29,899 nucleotides of DNA from Lachnospiraceae bacterium UBA938 (GTDB taxonomy: Bacteria; Bacillota; Clostridia; Lachnospirales; Lachnospiraceae), in NCBI GenBank assembly GCA_002293475.1, contig DBDG01000014.1:1-29899 (forward strand), given 5' to 3'. The position numbers were made by a program, and so were the translations under genes. Below the pieces are notes generated by a model. That model did not search any database. It was not told the origin of the DNA and saw nothing but the letters and a program-made list of their open reading frames with translations. Shown piece by piece: positions 14,762 to 22,451 of this stretch (within the stretch, counting starts at the first letter, position 1; the number at the start of each line of letters is the position of its first letter).

Positions 14762-17488
14762 TTATTTCTCTGTTCTTCTGAATAGCGGCTGCCATTCCCA
14801 ACCGTTTATCCGGCCTTTTTGCCAAAAGGCGGTTATTGTATAAGTCGGCACATTGGAAATTAAAAAGACCATTTGTTGGGCATTATTATAACCAAGAGCA
14901 GCTTTTTTAATTCTTTCTTCATTCCAGCTATTTTTGTACACACCGTCTTTGCGTTTACTGAAGGTCATAATGTCCAGACCAATACGCTCCAAAAGCTCTT
15001 TTACGGCAGCCTGCTGTTCTTCATCCTTAAATATCTGTTTTCTTTCTTTTTCCAGCCATTTATCACTCATATCCTCTATATGGTAAAATTGAAGATCTTG
15101 GAAGCCCATTTCTTTTAAATCTTTTTTGATTATTTCTTCTTGTTCTTTATGAAATGCGATGAAAAAAAACGCAATTTTTTTATTTTTAAAAAGAATATGC
15201 AATTCTTTTGGCAACGGTTCCACGTGGTGTTCGTTAGATTTTCTTTTGTCTATAGGAATGTCAAGATATTCCTGCATAATTGAAATTAATTGTGTGCCGG
15301 AAAACATGCCATCATCAAAGAAAACAATCGTTTCCACTGCTGGATTTGTAAGCAGATCTTCCAAGGTTTTTTCTGTTTCAACCCGAATCCGTTCCCCGAT
15401 ATCATTGAAATAATAGGAAATATGTTTGCCACTGTCTACTACTCTTCCTAGCGGCATTATATATACCATATCGTTATCGGATTTTAATCTTGAAAGGATA
15501 TCTACAATCCTATCCGAATTCGTTGAAAAATACTCCCGGTTCAAAAACAAAGAACTTTCCAATAATGAGACAATCCCTTCAACAATCATCTTACACTGAT
15601 CTTTATTCTTGCACGCACTGAGAATCTGCTTAAAAAAGTCCTTGATGCCTGATTCTGTTAGTTTATAGCCTTGCGGTCCTTCATAAGAAGAAAACTTACT
15701 GTACAATCTATCAATTTTTGATTTGGATATGTAATTTGCTATCAGTTCATCTTTTAGTAGAGTGGGTGAATCATCATAATAACCTTTTTTGAATAAATAT
15801 GAACTTTTTTCTGCTATTTCATCTTGGTCAAATTTCCCGCAAGAAATGCACTCTGCTTTCATATGTATATTGAAGTTTTTATGTAAAAGCTTTTCCAATG
15901 CGAGATATACTGCCACCCGGTCATTTTCACTGGTCACAATATAGGAGGAGGTACTGCTGGTCTCCTTGCTGTTAACCAGTTCATAGCCTTTAAAATCCCT
16001 TGGTTTACCGTTATGCATATCTATCGGAACCTGTATCTTACTGTGACCATATATGTTTGGTGGCGCTTGAATAACAAATATGCTGATATCTTCGATATCA
16101 TGGCATTTCTCACCCAGCAAATTTTTGATGTTAATATATTCTAATTTTAATTCGTGTAATAGGTATCTTTCATTCTCTGAATCAATCATAGTAAGTATCG
16201 AATCAAATAAAGACTCCCGATCACTCTGACTACCATCTAAGTAATCCGGCATAAAACAGGCGATTCTTTTAGCCAGTTCACGATCATATAATTTATTTAA
16301 CTGCACTGCAATCCTGTCAATTTTGATACGGTCATTTTCTTCCCTTCCATCTTTCAGGATGCTAAGAAAATAGGCATTAAAATCATCATCTGAGTAATTA
16401 AGTATCTCATCAAAGGTGTTAAATATCGGTCTATCTAAACCAGAAAGCTCATTGAGAATACTGCGAAATTCCGTTTCGGCAGTCAACACTTTATGGTGGT
16501 AATAAACGCTATCAAACATAATAGTGCGCGCTATGCATAACTGGAACAAAGATTTTTCCGCGGAGTCTTTCATCGCAAGTTCATATGCGTCCATTTGTTT
16601 AGCATCTACATGCCACAGATCTGATGTATGAATATTATCTATCTTTACAACACTTAGTTTCTGCGTGATTCTGGAAATATCTACTGCAACCGGTACCCGG
16701 GTGACATGGGAGTCTCGGGATAAATAATCACATTTATCAGCATCAATGGGACCGTTTATAATGCTGGAATAAGGTAAGATCTCTCTGTCAATTGGAACAC
16801 CCACTATTAAGCAAGATATATATTCAATTAGTCGGTCTATTGATTTATTATTGTTTTGTATATCATGAGCAGTAAAAAGACCAGACAATCTTTTTAGCAG
16901 CTGGCGTACTTCCTTGGTATTGACGATCATACAGCTTAGCATTTCATGGAGGGCAATCTTCTTCGCGGCTCTTTTTTCAAATTCGTTGAGCATACGGGTG
17001 ACACTTGCATATTGTGGATATAAGGGACTCTTGCCAAAATAGTGCTCCGAAACATGACTTAAAAACATGTGCCCTACATCATGAAAGATCGCCGCCAAGC
17101 GGACCACTTGCTTAAAGTATGCTTTTTGTTGTGGCTGAGTGCCCAGTTCGCATCGATTGATAGCAGTTGACATTCGTTCAGCCAAAAAAGTGACACCGAT
17201 GGTGTGATAAAAACGTGAATAGTCACTTCCGCAATATACAAAATATGCTAATCCCAGTTGTTTGATTTTTCTTAGACGCTGTAACAGCGGAGAATCCAGA
17301 ATATAAATTTCACCGGCTGAAAATTCGACATTCCCCCACACGGCATCAAATATTTCTTTGCTTTGGTTAGATAGTATCTGTTCTTCCAGTTTTGCATTAT
17401 AGTCTTTTAGTTTTTCAGACGAAAATTTCTCAATTTGAGTAAAAACAACCTCAAATTCTTTTTGCCGAAATAAATCTCCAAATGCCAT
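14762..17488 (-). CDS. HD phosphohydrolase (SAMHD1/dGTPase-like) fused to a phosphoribosyltransferase-like domain
   Basis: A 908-residue fusion. The N-part (about 55-330) is an HD enzyme of the SAMHD1/YdhJ class: SPLLQRLRKIKQLGLAYFVY, RFYHTIG (His95), IFHDVGHMFLSH (His136-Asp137), LHEMLS (His181) and DADKCDYLSRDS (Asp249/251). All metal ligands look intact, suggesting dNTP or related hydrolysis. Near residues 720-732 is VFFDDGMFSGTQ, the PRPP-loop pattern of phosphoribosyltransferases, set in alternating strands and helices. The middle is unassigned. SD AAAGGTGG precedes the ATG. It follows the 132-residue gene by 21 bp, and both use AT-rich codons (AAT, ATA, TTT) unlike neighbours, suggesting acquisition. 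I recall such PRTase domains from predicted conflict systems; a defence role is inference only. Confidence 0.8.
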   Translation of the reverse strand: MAFGDLFRQKEFEVVFTQIEKFSSEKLKDYNAKLEEQILSNQSKEIFDAVWGNVEFSAGEIYILDSPLLQRLRKIKQLGLAYFVYCGSDYSRFYHTIGVTFLAERMSTAINRCELGTQPQQKAYFKQVVRLAAIFHDVGHMFLSHVSEHYFGKSPLYPQYASVTRMLNEFEKRAAKKIALHEMLSCMIVNTKEVRQLLKRLSGLFTAHDIQNNNKSIDRLIEYISCLIVGVPIDREILPYSSIINGPIDADKCDYLSRDSHVTRVPVAVDISRITQKLSVVKIDNIHTSDLWHVDAKQMDAYELAMKDSAEKSLFQLCIARTIMFDSVYYHHKVLTAETEFRSILNELSGLDRPIFNTFDEILNYSDDDFNAYFLSILKDGREENDRIKIDRIAVQLNKLYDRELAKRIACFMPDYLDGSQSDRESLFDSILTMIDSENERYLLHELKLEYINIKNLLGEKCHDIEDISIFVIQAPPNIYGHSKIQVPIDMHNGKPRDFKGYELVNSKETSSTSSYIVTSENDRVAVYLALEKLLHKNFNIHMKAECISCGKFDQDEIAEKSSYLFKKGYYDDSPTLLKDELIANYISKSKIDRLYSKFSSYEGPQGYKLTESGIKDFFKQILSACKNKDQCKMIVEGIVSLLESSLFLNREYFSTNSDRIVDILSRLKSDNDMVYIMPLGRVVDSGKHISYYFNDIGERIRVETEKTLEDLLTNPAVETIVFFDDGMFSGTQLISIMQEYLDIPIDKRKSNEHHVEPLPKELHILFKNKKIAFFFIAFHKEQEEIIKKDLKEMGFQDLQFYHIEDMSDKWLEKERKQIFKDEEQQAAVKELLERIGLDIMTFSKRKDGVYKNSWNEERIKKAALGYNNAQQMVFLISNVPTYTITAFWQKGRINGWEWQPLFRRTEK

Positions 17489-17509
17489 TTTTCCACCTTT
17501 TACAGAAAA

Positions 17510-17908
17510 CTATATTTTCGCCCCTATACGGAAGCAATTAACTAATTCACAAAATTCTTGATTTTCGATGCCTAGATAAGTATTGGCAATTAATTCATCA
17601 ACATACTCTTGCTCCATTTTAATATTGGCTTTGATATAATGGGGATTTTCAAGGGATACTATTCTACCGTTAAAACTCTCAATAATTTTAGCAAATTGCA
17701 TAAAATCACCTCGGGTCGTATATTTCATAAATAAAAACTCTAAACTTTCGGTGTATGAGCCAAAGTTATCTTTATGTTGCCGATAGTAAACGGCCATTTT
17801 CTCTATACCAGATTTAAAATCGTCATTATTAATTGGAAATGTTTTTACTTTATCGTTAAATAATGTCGCAAGAAATTTCTTAACAAATATTATTTTAGGG
17901 TCAATCAT
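17510..17908 (-). CDS. Small helical partner protein of the HD-PRTase, unrecognised
   Basis: A 132-residue soluble protein, largely alpha-helical by residue pattern, with many Lys, Glu and Phe and no Cys-based metal site, signal or membrane segment. AAAGGA lies about 10 bases before the ATG. It is the first gene of a two-gene unit: 21 bp separate its stop from the HD-PRTase start, and a promoter lies upstream at 17950-17978. The shared AT-rich codon use links the pair. I do not recognise the family. Likely roles include sensor, inhibitor or assembly partner of the enzyme, none of which the sequence can decide. Confidence 0.75.
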   Translation of the reverse strand: MIDPKIIFVKKFLATLFNDKVKTFPINNDDFKSGIEKMAVYYRQHKDNFGSYTESLEFLFMKYTTRGDFMQFAKIIESFNGRIVSLENPHYIKANIKMEQEYVDELIANTYLGIENQEFCELVNCFRIGAKI

Positions 17909-17949
17909 GCTAAAGACGTCCTTTCTTACAACTGATACTAATAAATCCT

Positions 17950-17978
17950 ATTATAAAATTTTATAACCTATATTTCAT
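17950..17978 (-). promoter_or_regulatory. Promoter of the two-gene HD-PRTase cassette
   Basis: On the minus strand ATGAAA (17978-17973), a 17-bp spacer and a perfect TATAAT (17955-17950). A perfect 16-bp palindrome TTATAAAATTTTATAA (17951-17966) overlaps the -10 and spacer. Confidence 0.55.
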
Positions 17979-18198
17979 ATTTTATTTAAAAAAAGCCAGA
18001 TCATTCCTTATGTGAATAAATTCACTCTAATAATTTGTATAACTTTGTTAAGGATTTCTATTCATCTATATTATCATAGGAAGATCGTATTGTAAATTGG
18101 CATTTTTAATAATCTATATAAGAATTTTACGGACTTAGACAAGACACCTTAATTTAATACAAATAAGGATATTGTTATTTGCTTATTTTGTAATTAGT
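17979..18198. other. AT-rich spacer between the HD-PRTase cassette and the ABC permease
   Basis: No supported gene. It contains a small inverted repeat GTGAAT-AA-ATTCAC at 18012-18025 and a weak stem CAAATAA/TTATTTG near 18158-18180 that lacks a convincing T-run. The strong AT bias resembles the cassette and not the ABC genes. Confidence 0.5.
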
Positions 18199-18906
18199 CT
18201 ATTCTTCAGTCCTTACCTGACGGTATAGAAAAATGCCAAGCCCCAGCAGGATAACAAGGTTGACCGCGACGATTAGTAAGCCGGAAGCATCCGCCTGCAA
18301 GTTTCCGATGAAATTGCTGATCTGCTGGCCATAAGTAAAACGTGATATGGAAGCGATTGTCTCGTCAAAGGAAGCCAGCATGGGAAGAAAGGCGAATACC
18401 ATTCCGACAGGAACCGCCATGGCATTGGCAGCAGAAGCATTCTTGGCTTGCAGGCCCAGACACATCCCAAGGGATACGGATACAAGACAGCCCAAGGACA
18501 AGTTGAGCATGAACGCTAAGCCATTCTCCATAATAGCCGGTTCCATGAACAGGAAAGCGCTTCCTGTCAATAAAGTCAGAAACAGAACAAAACCGCCGGT
18601 GGCAATCAGATATTCGGGCATGGTTACATTGGACATAATCAGGATCCGCAGCGTGTTTTTTTCTTTTTCTTCGGCAATCATACTGGCAGTGGCAGCCAAG
18701 GGGGCAAAGATACAGTGAATGGTGGCAAATACGGCGACAAAGAACATCGTGCCGCCGGCTTCCTCCGGTACATCAACGGCGGTGGTCATCACCAGTCCGA
18801 TAATCGGAAAGATAATAAACAATACTAGGACTTGCAGGTTTTTCAGGGTATCTTTGATCTTATTACTGAATAAAGCAACTATGTTGGTAAAATAAAATTT
18901 TCTCAT
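18199..18906 (-). CDS. ABC-2 type transporter permease
   Basis: A 235-residue membrane protein with about six hydrophobic helices, matching the ABC-2 permease class that exports drugs, peptides or lipids. A cytoplasmic EEKEKNTLRILIMS segment after helix 2 is the typical coupling region that contacts the ATPase. Its start overlaps the end of the ATPase gene by 4 bp, so the two are translationally coupled. The substrate is not evident; with a LytTR regulator upstream, an antimicrobial peptide or bacteriocin is one possibility. Confidence 0.88.
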   Translation of the reverse strand: MRKFYFTNIVALFSNKIKDTLKNLQVLVLFIIFPIIGLVMTTAVDVPEEAGGTMFFVAVFATIHCIFAPLAATASMIAEEKEKNTLRILIMSNVTMPEYLIATGGFVLFLTLLTGSAFLFMEPAIMENGLAFMLNLSLGCLVSVSLGMCLGLQAKNASAANAMAVPVGMVFAFLPMLASFDETIASISRFTYGQQISNFIGNLQADASGLLIVAVNLVILLGLGIFLYRQVRTEE

Positions 18907-19757
18907 TGCGCTAACTCCCTTCCAGTTAATTTAATAAACACGCTCTCAAGATTCGGTTCGGAGGAATGAATGGATTCCACCTGGCCGGAGGCAAATAAAT
19001 CAGCAATTGCCGCAGCGCTGCCGGGTTCATTCATTAATGTATAGACAGTGCCGTCCCGGTATAATACCGTTATCTGGTTATCCCGGTTATATTTCCGGCA
19101 CAGTTCTTCCGGTACGCCGTATTCGACGATATCTCCTTCATTCAATAAGGCGATGTGATCACACAGTTTATGTGCCTCTTCCATATTATGTGTCGTAAGA
19201 AAAATGGTAATTCCTCTTTTTTTCAGATCCAGCAGCAGGTCATGGATCTTTCTGGTAGTAGCCGGATCTAGGCCGCTGGTAGGTTCGTCAAGAAAAAGAA
19301 TCTTAGGAGCGTGCAGGATCGCCCTTGCCAGTACTAGTCGCTGTGCCATGCCCTTGGATATCTTGCCGGCTATGTCTTTGCCACGGCCTAGGCCGACATA
19401 TTCCAAGGCTTCCCGTGTTTTTTGCTTATCAATTCCGTGGATCTTGGCAAAAAGCAGCATATTGTCAAAGCAGGAGAGGCGGTCGTAGATACCGCAGTTA
19501 TCAAGCTGCATGCCGACATATTCATAGATGCTCCTGTCCAGCATACGGCAACTGGTCGCCATGATTTCTGCATGGCCATTAAAGCTTGACTGACCGGTCA
19601 AAATCTTGATCAAGGTGGTTTTTCCTGCCCCGGATGGCCCTAGAAGCCCGAAGATTTCTCCTTTTACAACGGAAAGAGAAATACTATTTAGTACCTTTTT
19701 GTCACCGAAGGACTTGGATAACTGATCGGTATGGATAATGTTATTGGTTTGATTCAT
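18903..19757 (-). CDS. ABC transporter ATP-binding protein
   Basis: A 284-residue cytoplasmic ATPase that powers the adjacent permease. Walker A GPSGAGKT (40-47), a signature loop of the ISKGMAQR form common in BcrA/NatA-like exporters, Walker B ILFLDEPTSGLD, and the H-loop LTTHNMEEA are all present. The C-terminal 60 residues form the usual extra regulatory segment (ITVLYRDGTVYTL, then ESVFIKLTGREL). The gene overlaps the membrane protein gene before it by 17 bp and the permease after it by 4 bp. Confidence 0.93.
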   Translation of the reverse strand: MNQTNNIIHTDQLSKSFGDKKVLNSISLSVVKGEIFGLLGPSGAGKTTLIKILTGQSSFNGHAEIMATSCRMLDRSIYEYVGMQLDNCGIYDRLSCFDNMLLFAKIHGIDKQKTREALEYVGLGRGKDIAGKISKGMAQRLVLARAILHAPKILFLDEPTSGLDPATTRKIHDLLLDLKKRGITIFLTTHNMEEAHKLCDHIALLNEGDIVEYGVPEELCRKYNRDNQITVLYRDGTVYTLMNEPGSAAAIADLFASGQVESIHSSEPNLESVFIKLTGRELAQ

Positions 19758-20253
19758 TTGGTGATCCTACCTTTCTTTTATGATAATTATTTAATAAGCG
19801 TTGATATTTCTTATTTTCATAACGTGTTTTCAGTATCATAATCAAAGTACTGGCTACGAAAAACGCTAAAAAGCAGATCAGGAAGAGGGTCCAGGCGGCA
19901 GGGTTTCCGCTTTCCCCGGCAGGAAACCACTCAAATTGATTAATGAGGAAAGAAATATATAAAACAATAGTTAAAAGCATGAAGACAATCCGCCATAAAG
20001 TAAGCATTTTTTTAAAAATAAGATCGGTTGAAAATATGCTAACTAGGACATTGATACCAACGGCACTGACAAAAAACTGCAGCACGACATCAAATGAAAG
20101 ACCATGTGGCCATAAACTTAGGATCCCGGTTTGAACAGTGCTGTCGGCCGGAATGACATGAGATAGCAATGACACAAATAAGACCTGAACGCCAAATATC
20201 GTAAAAATCTGTTGAAAAAATTCAAAAATATTAAAATGCTTTTCCTGATTCAT
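19741..20253 (-). CDS. Four-helix membrane protein, DUF3021-like, partner of the LytTR regulator
   Basis: A 170-residue protein with four hydrophobic segments (about residues 15-35, 55-75, 88-107 and 120-142) and a basic cytoplasmic tail. It directly follows the LytTR gene (its ATG adjoins that stop). The arrangement LytTR, small four-helix protein, ABC ATPase, ABC permease fits the common pairing of LytTR regulators with DUF3021 proteins, and the LytTR regulatory systems in which a membrane partner restrains the regulator. The DUF3021 assignment rests on size, topology and context; I see no diagnostic motif. Confidence 0.7.
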   Translation of the reverse strand: MNQEKHFNIFEFFQQIFTIFGVQVLFVSLLSHVIPADSTVQTGILSLWPHGLSFDVVLQFFVSAVGINVLVSIFSTDLIFKKMLTLWRIVFMLLTIVLYISFLINQFEWFPAGESGNPAAWTLFLICFLAFFVASTLIMILKTRYENKKYQRLLNNYHKRKVGSPNESNQ

Positions 20254-20694
20254 TTATTTTCCCTCCAGTTTCTTTTTCAGTAAAGGTGCATATTGCCGGG
20301 AGATAAAAAGCTTTTCGCTATTGTTCATGGTTATCAGCAGACGGCCATCGATATCTGCTTTAATCGATTTAATATGGTTAAAATTCAATATGCATGACTT
20401 ATTGGCGCGGATGAAGCCAGATGGATAAAGCTTTTCTTCCAGTTCATAGAGACGCAGGCTGGATTCATATACATTGGACTGAGTGTACAGGAAGGTACGT
20501 TTGTCAGCCGTGTCAATAAAAAGGATGTCAGCGGCATCCAGAATATAAGTCTGGCCGTTTTCGGTTCCGGTGATTTTCAGATCCATTACATGCAACTGCG
20601 AGATTATTGCCGCAAGCTGAGAAGTAATCCGGGGGCAGTTAATGATTATTTCCGGTTCTTGCAGGCTGGCATTTTCATTAATTATTATTTTCAA
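20254..20694 (-). CDS. LytTR-domain DNA-binding regulator without receiver domain
   Basis: A 146-residue transcription regulator. The N-terminal 45 residues are a short strand-helix region, and the LytTR beta-rich DNA-binding domain follows: DILFIDTADKRTFLYT, VYESSLRLYELEEKLYPSGFIRANKSCILNFNHIKSI (given by function) and a C-terminal EKLFISRQYAPLLKKKL. There is no phosphoacceptor receiver domain, so activity is probably set by the neighbouring membrane protein. The start is a TTG: AGGAGG ends 6 bases before it, while an ATG 4 bases upstream is out of frame and runs into a stop after six codons. A strong promoter and a two-repeat operator lie upstream, which suggests autoregulation of the whole ABC operon. 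Confidence 0.88.
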   Translation of the reverse strand: MKIIINENASLQEPEIIINCPRITSQLAAIISQLHVMDLKITGTENGQTYILDAADILFIDTADKRTFLYTQSNVYESSLRLYELEEKLYPSGFIRANKSCILNFNHIKSIKADIDGRLLITMNNSEKLFISRQYAPLLKKKLEGK

Positions 20695-20767
20695 TCATGG
20701 CCTCCTGATAGGAAAGGTATTAAGGTTTTTATTCAGTTTCATAGGGTCATATGAGTAATGTAAGATC

Positions 20768-20796
20768 ATTATATGTGATAGCGAAAGGAGTCACAA
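20768..20796 (-). promoter_or_regulatory. Promoter of the LytTR-ABC operon
   Basis: On the minus strand TTGTGA (20796-20791), a 17-bp spacer and a perfect TATAAT (20773-20768), about 70 bp upstream of the TTG start of the regulator. Confidence 0.75.
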
Positions 20797-20809
20797 TAGG
20801 ATTTTACCC

Positions 20810-20839
20810 AGTTGCGGAAATCAGGGACTGAGTTACGGA
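20810..20839 (-). promoter_or_regulatory. Probable LytTR operator: two 9-bp direct repeats
   Basis: AGTTGCGGA (20810-20818) and AGTTACGGA (20831-20839), read on the plus strand, differ at one base and start 21 bp apart, two helical turns, as expected for LytTR dimers. The pair ends 14 bp upstream of the -35 of the regulator's own promoter, an activator-like position. Confidence 0.6.
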
Positions 20840-20872
20840 TAGTAAGGTGTGAAGTCCGGATATTAAAAACGG

Positions 20873-22408
20873 TCAGTGGGAAAGGGTCTTGCGGAAAAGA
20901 TAATAAATAAATTCGCTGCCATCCCAATAATATGGGGCCTGTGCAATGAGATCATAATTGTCATGGATGATATCTGGATAGGTGTCACGGGCTAGGATAT
21001 AATCGGTCCGGCCCTCAGTAATGTATTGCCGCTGGGCATTGACAACTTCGTCAGTGCGCAGCGTCTGGGTCTGGAACCAGCGGCACGAAGGGACAATGCC
21101 ACACACGGTATAGAGCCCGGCATCAAGACAGCCGATATTGAGCAGGGTCGGATCAGGGGTTTCCGCAATAAGCTGCTGGAACTGATAAAGAAAGTGATCT
21201 TCTTTTTCCGTATGCATGATAGGCGTATTCATTGAAAGGTTATAAGCAAAGATTATGTTTATAGTTATGTTGAAGGCAATAATGAGGGAGAAATAAGCCG
21301 GACGGAGCCGGAATCCGATTAGCCGGCGCCAGACCTTTTCGACAAGCTGGCCGATGAAAGCAAAGCCAGATAAGGCAAAGATACAAAGGGGAAGAGCATA
21401 ATAAGGAAGTTCCGAACCGCCGACATAGATCCCGAGAAAGAAAAAAAAGCATAAACTTAAAAGATTAATTTTCTCTATCCATTTATGCTTGCGGGAACAT
21501 AACATTGCGGTCACGCCGAAGACAGTAAAGGCAAAGTAACGCAGATTATTGATGGCCGTCCAGTAAAGGAGTTTGGACAGGTTATAGATGCGTTCAAAAA
21601 AAGCGGGGCCTTCGGCATTCAGGTCACTGTACACAAAAACATTAATATAGATATAGCCCCAGTACATATCATAAAGGGCATTATTCATGGCAAAATAAAG
21701 AAGCGCGGGCAGACATGCGAAAAGCATGGCAGCAAGGAAGGTAAAGCAGCTTTTAAGCATCCCGAGGACGTCCTTGCAAAGCAGGAAGGAGAAAGCGATC
21801 ATCATCATCCAGGCAAAGAAAAAGCCTAGGCCGGTGAATTTAATCATGGCAATTATTCCGGCAAGGATACCGCCGGTTATTATCGTAGATCTTTTGGCAG
21901 GGGCAGGATATTCCGTTTTAAAATAGCGAAGGGAAAGATAAAAACCCCACATATAGAAGGGGAGACAGATTTCCTCTGCGCTGCCGCCCCAGTAGAAACT
22001 GTAAGAAGATAGCGTTACCATTCCGAAAAGAGGAAGCAGCAGGAAGGCAGTTTTCTTTTTCACATAGAGGGTAAGTACTCTGTAAGCACCGAATAAAAAG
22101 AAAGTGATTAAGACGGCCTCTAGAAGCAAGACCCCGATAAACGTTGTATTCGAGATCAGATAAGCAATCCCATATAAGAAATAAAGGTAAAAACCTTTCT
22201 GATCAAAAACATCACGGTAAGGCACTTTGCCGTTAAAAATAGCTTTTCCTACTGAAAAATAACTGTTGGCGTCATTCCAGTCATTATATGGATAAAGAAA
22301 AGATGAGCGGGAACAGATGAGCAAGAGCAAAAATGCTATTACCGCACAATATAAAAAAGCGGAATATTTAGACATGTTCTTTTTAAATGAATAAACCCTT
22401 TTTAACAT
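20873..22408 (-). CDS. Polytopic GT-C-type membrane glycosyltransferase
   Basis: A 511-residue protein with about eleven or twelve transmembrane helices and a soluble C-terminal part of about 110 residues. The first outer loop has YNDWNDANSYFSVGKAIFNG and VPYRDVFDQKGFYLYFLYG, with Asp residues placed as in GT-C transferases that use polyprenyl-phosphate sugars. No donor or acceptor can be named. AAGGA lies 7 bases before the ATG. DUF362 is 43 bp upstream with no terminator, so both are probably one transcript. No clear terminator was seen after its stop at 20873, so some read-through into the LytTR region is possible. Confidence 0.75.
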   Translation of the reverse strand: MLKRVYSFKKNMSKYSAFLYCAVIAFLLLLICSRSSFLYPYNDWNDANSYFSVGKAIFNGKVPYRDVFDQKGFYLYFLYGIAYLISNTTFIGVLLLEAVLITFFLFGAYRVLTLYVKKKTAFLLLPLFGMVTLSSYSFYWGGSAEEICLPFYMWGFYLSLRYFKTEYPAPAKRSTIITGGILAGIIAMIKFTGLGFFFAWMMMIAFSFLLCKDVLGMLKSCFTFLAAMLFACLPALLYFAMNNALYDMYWGYIYINVFVYSDLNAEGPAFFERIYNLSKLLYWTAINNLRYFAFTVFGVTAMLCSRKHKWIEKINLLSLCFFFFLGIYVGGSELPYYALPLCIFALSGFAFIGQLVEKVWRRLIGFRLRPAYFSLIIAFNITINIIFAYNLSMNTPIMHTEKEDHFLYQFQQLIAETPDPTLLNIGCLDAGLYTVCGIVPSCRWFQTQTLRTDEVVNAQRQYITEGRTDYILARDTYPDIIHDNYDLIAQAPYYWDGSEFIYYLFRKTLSH

Positions 22409-22451
22409 AACCAGTTCCTTTTCTTTTCAGATTCCTTATCTTCTTTTTTAA

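Noticed and set aside
18158..18180. CAAATAA/TTATTTG hairpin as a terminator for the ABC permease
   Set aside because: The stem is all A/T except its ends and is not followed by a clear T-run on either strand.
20696..20698. ATG just upstream of the LytTR TTG start
   Set aside because: It is out of frame, reaches a stop after six codons, and lies only 2 bases from the AGGAGG site.
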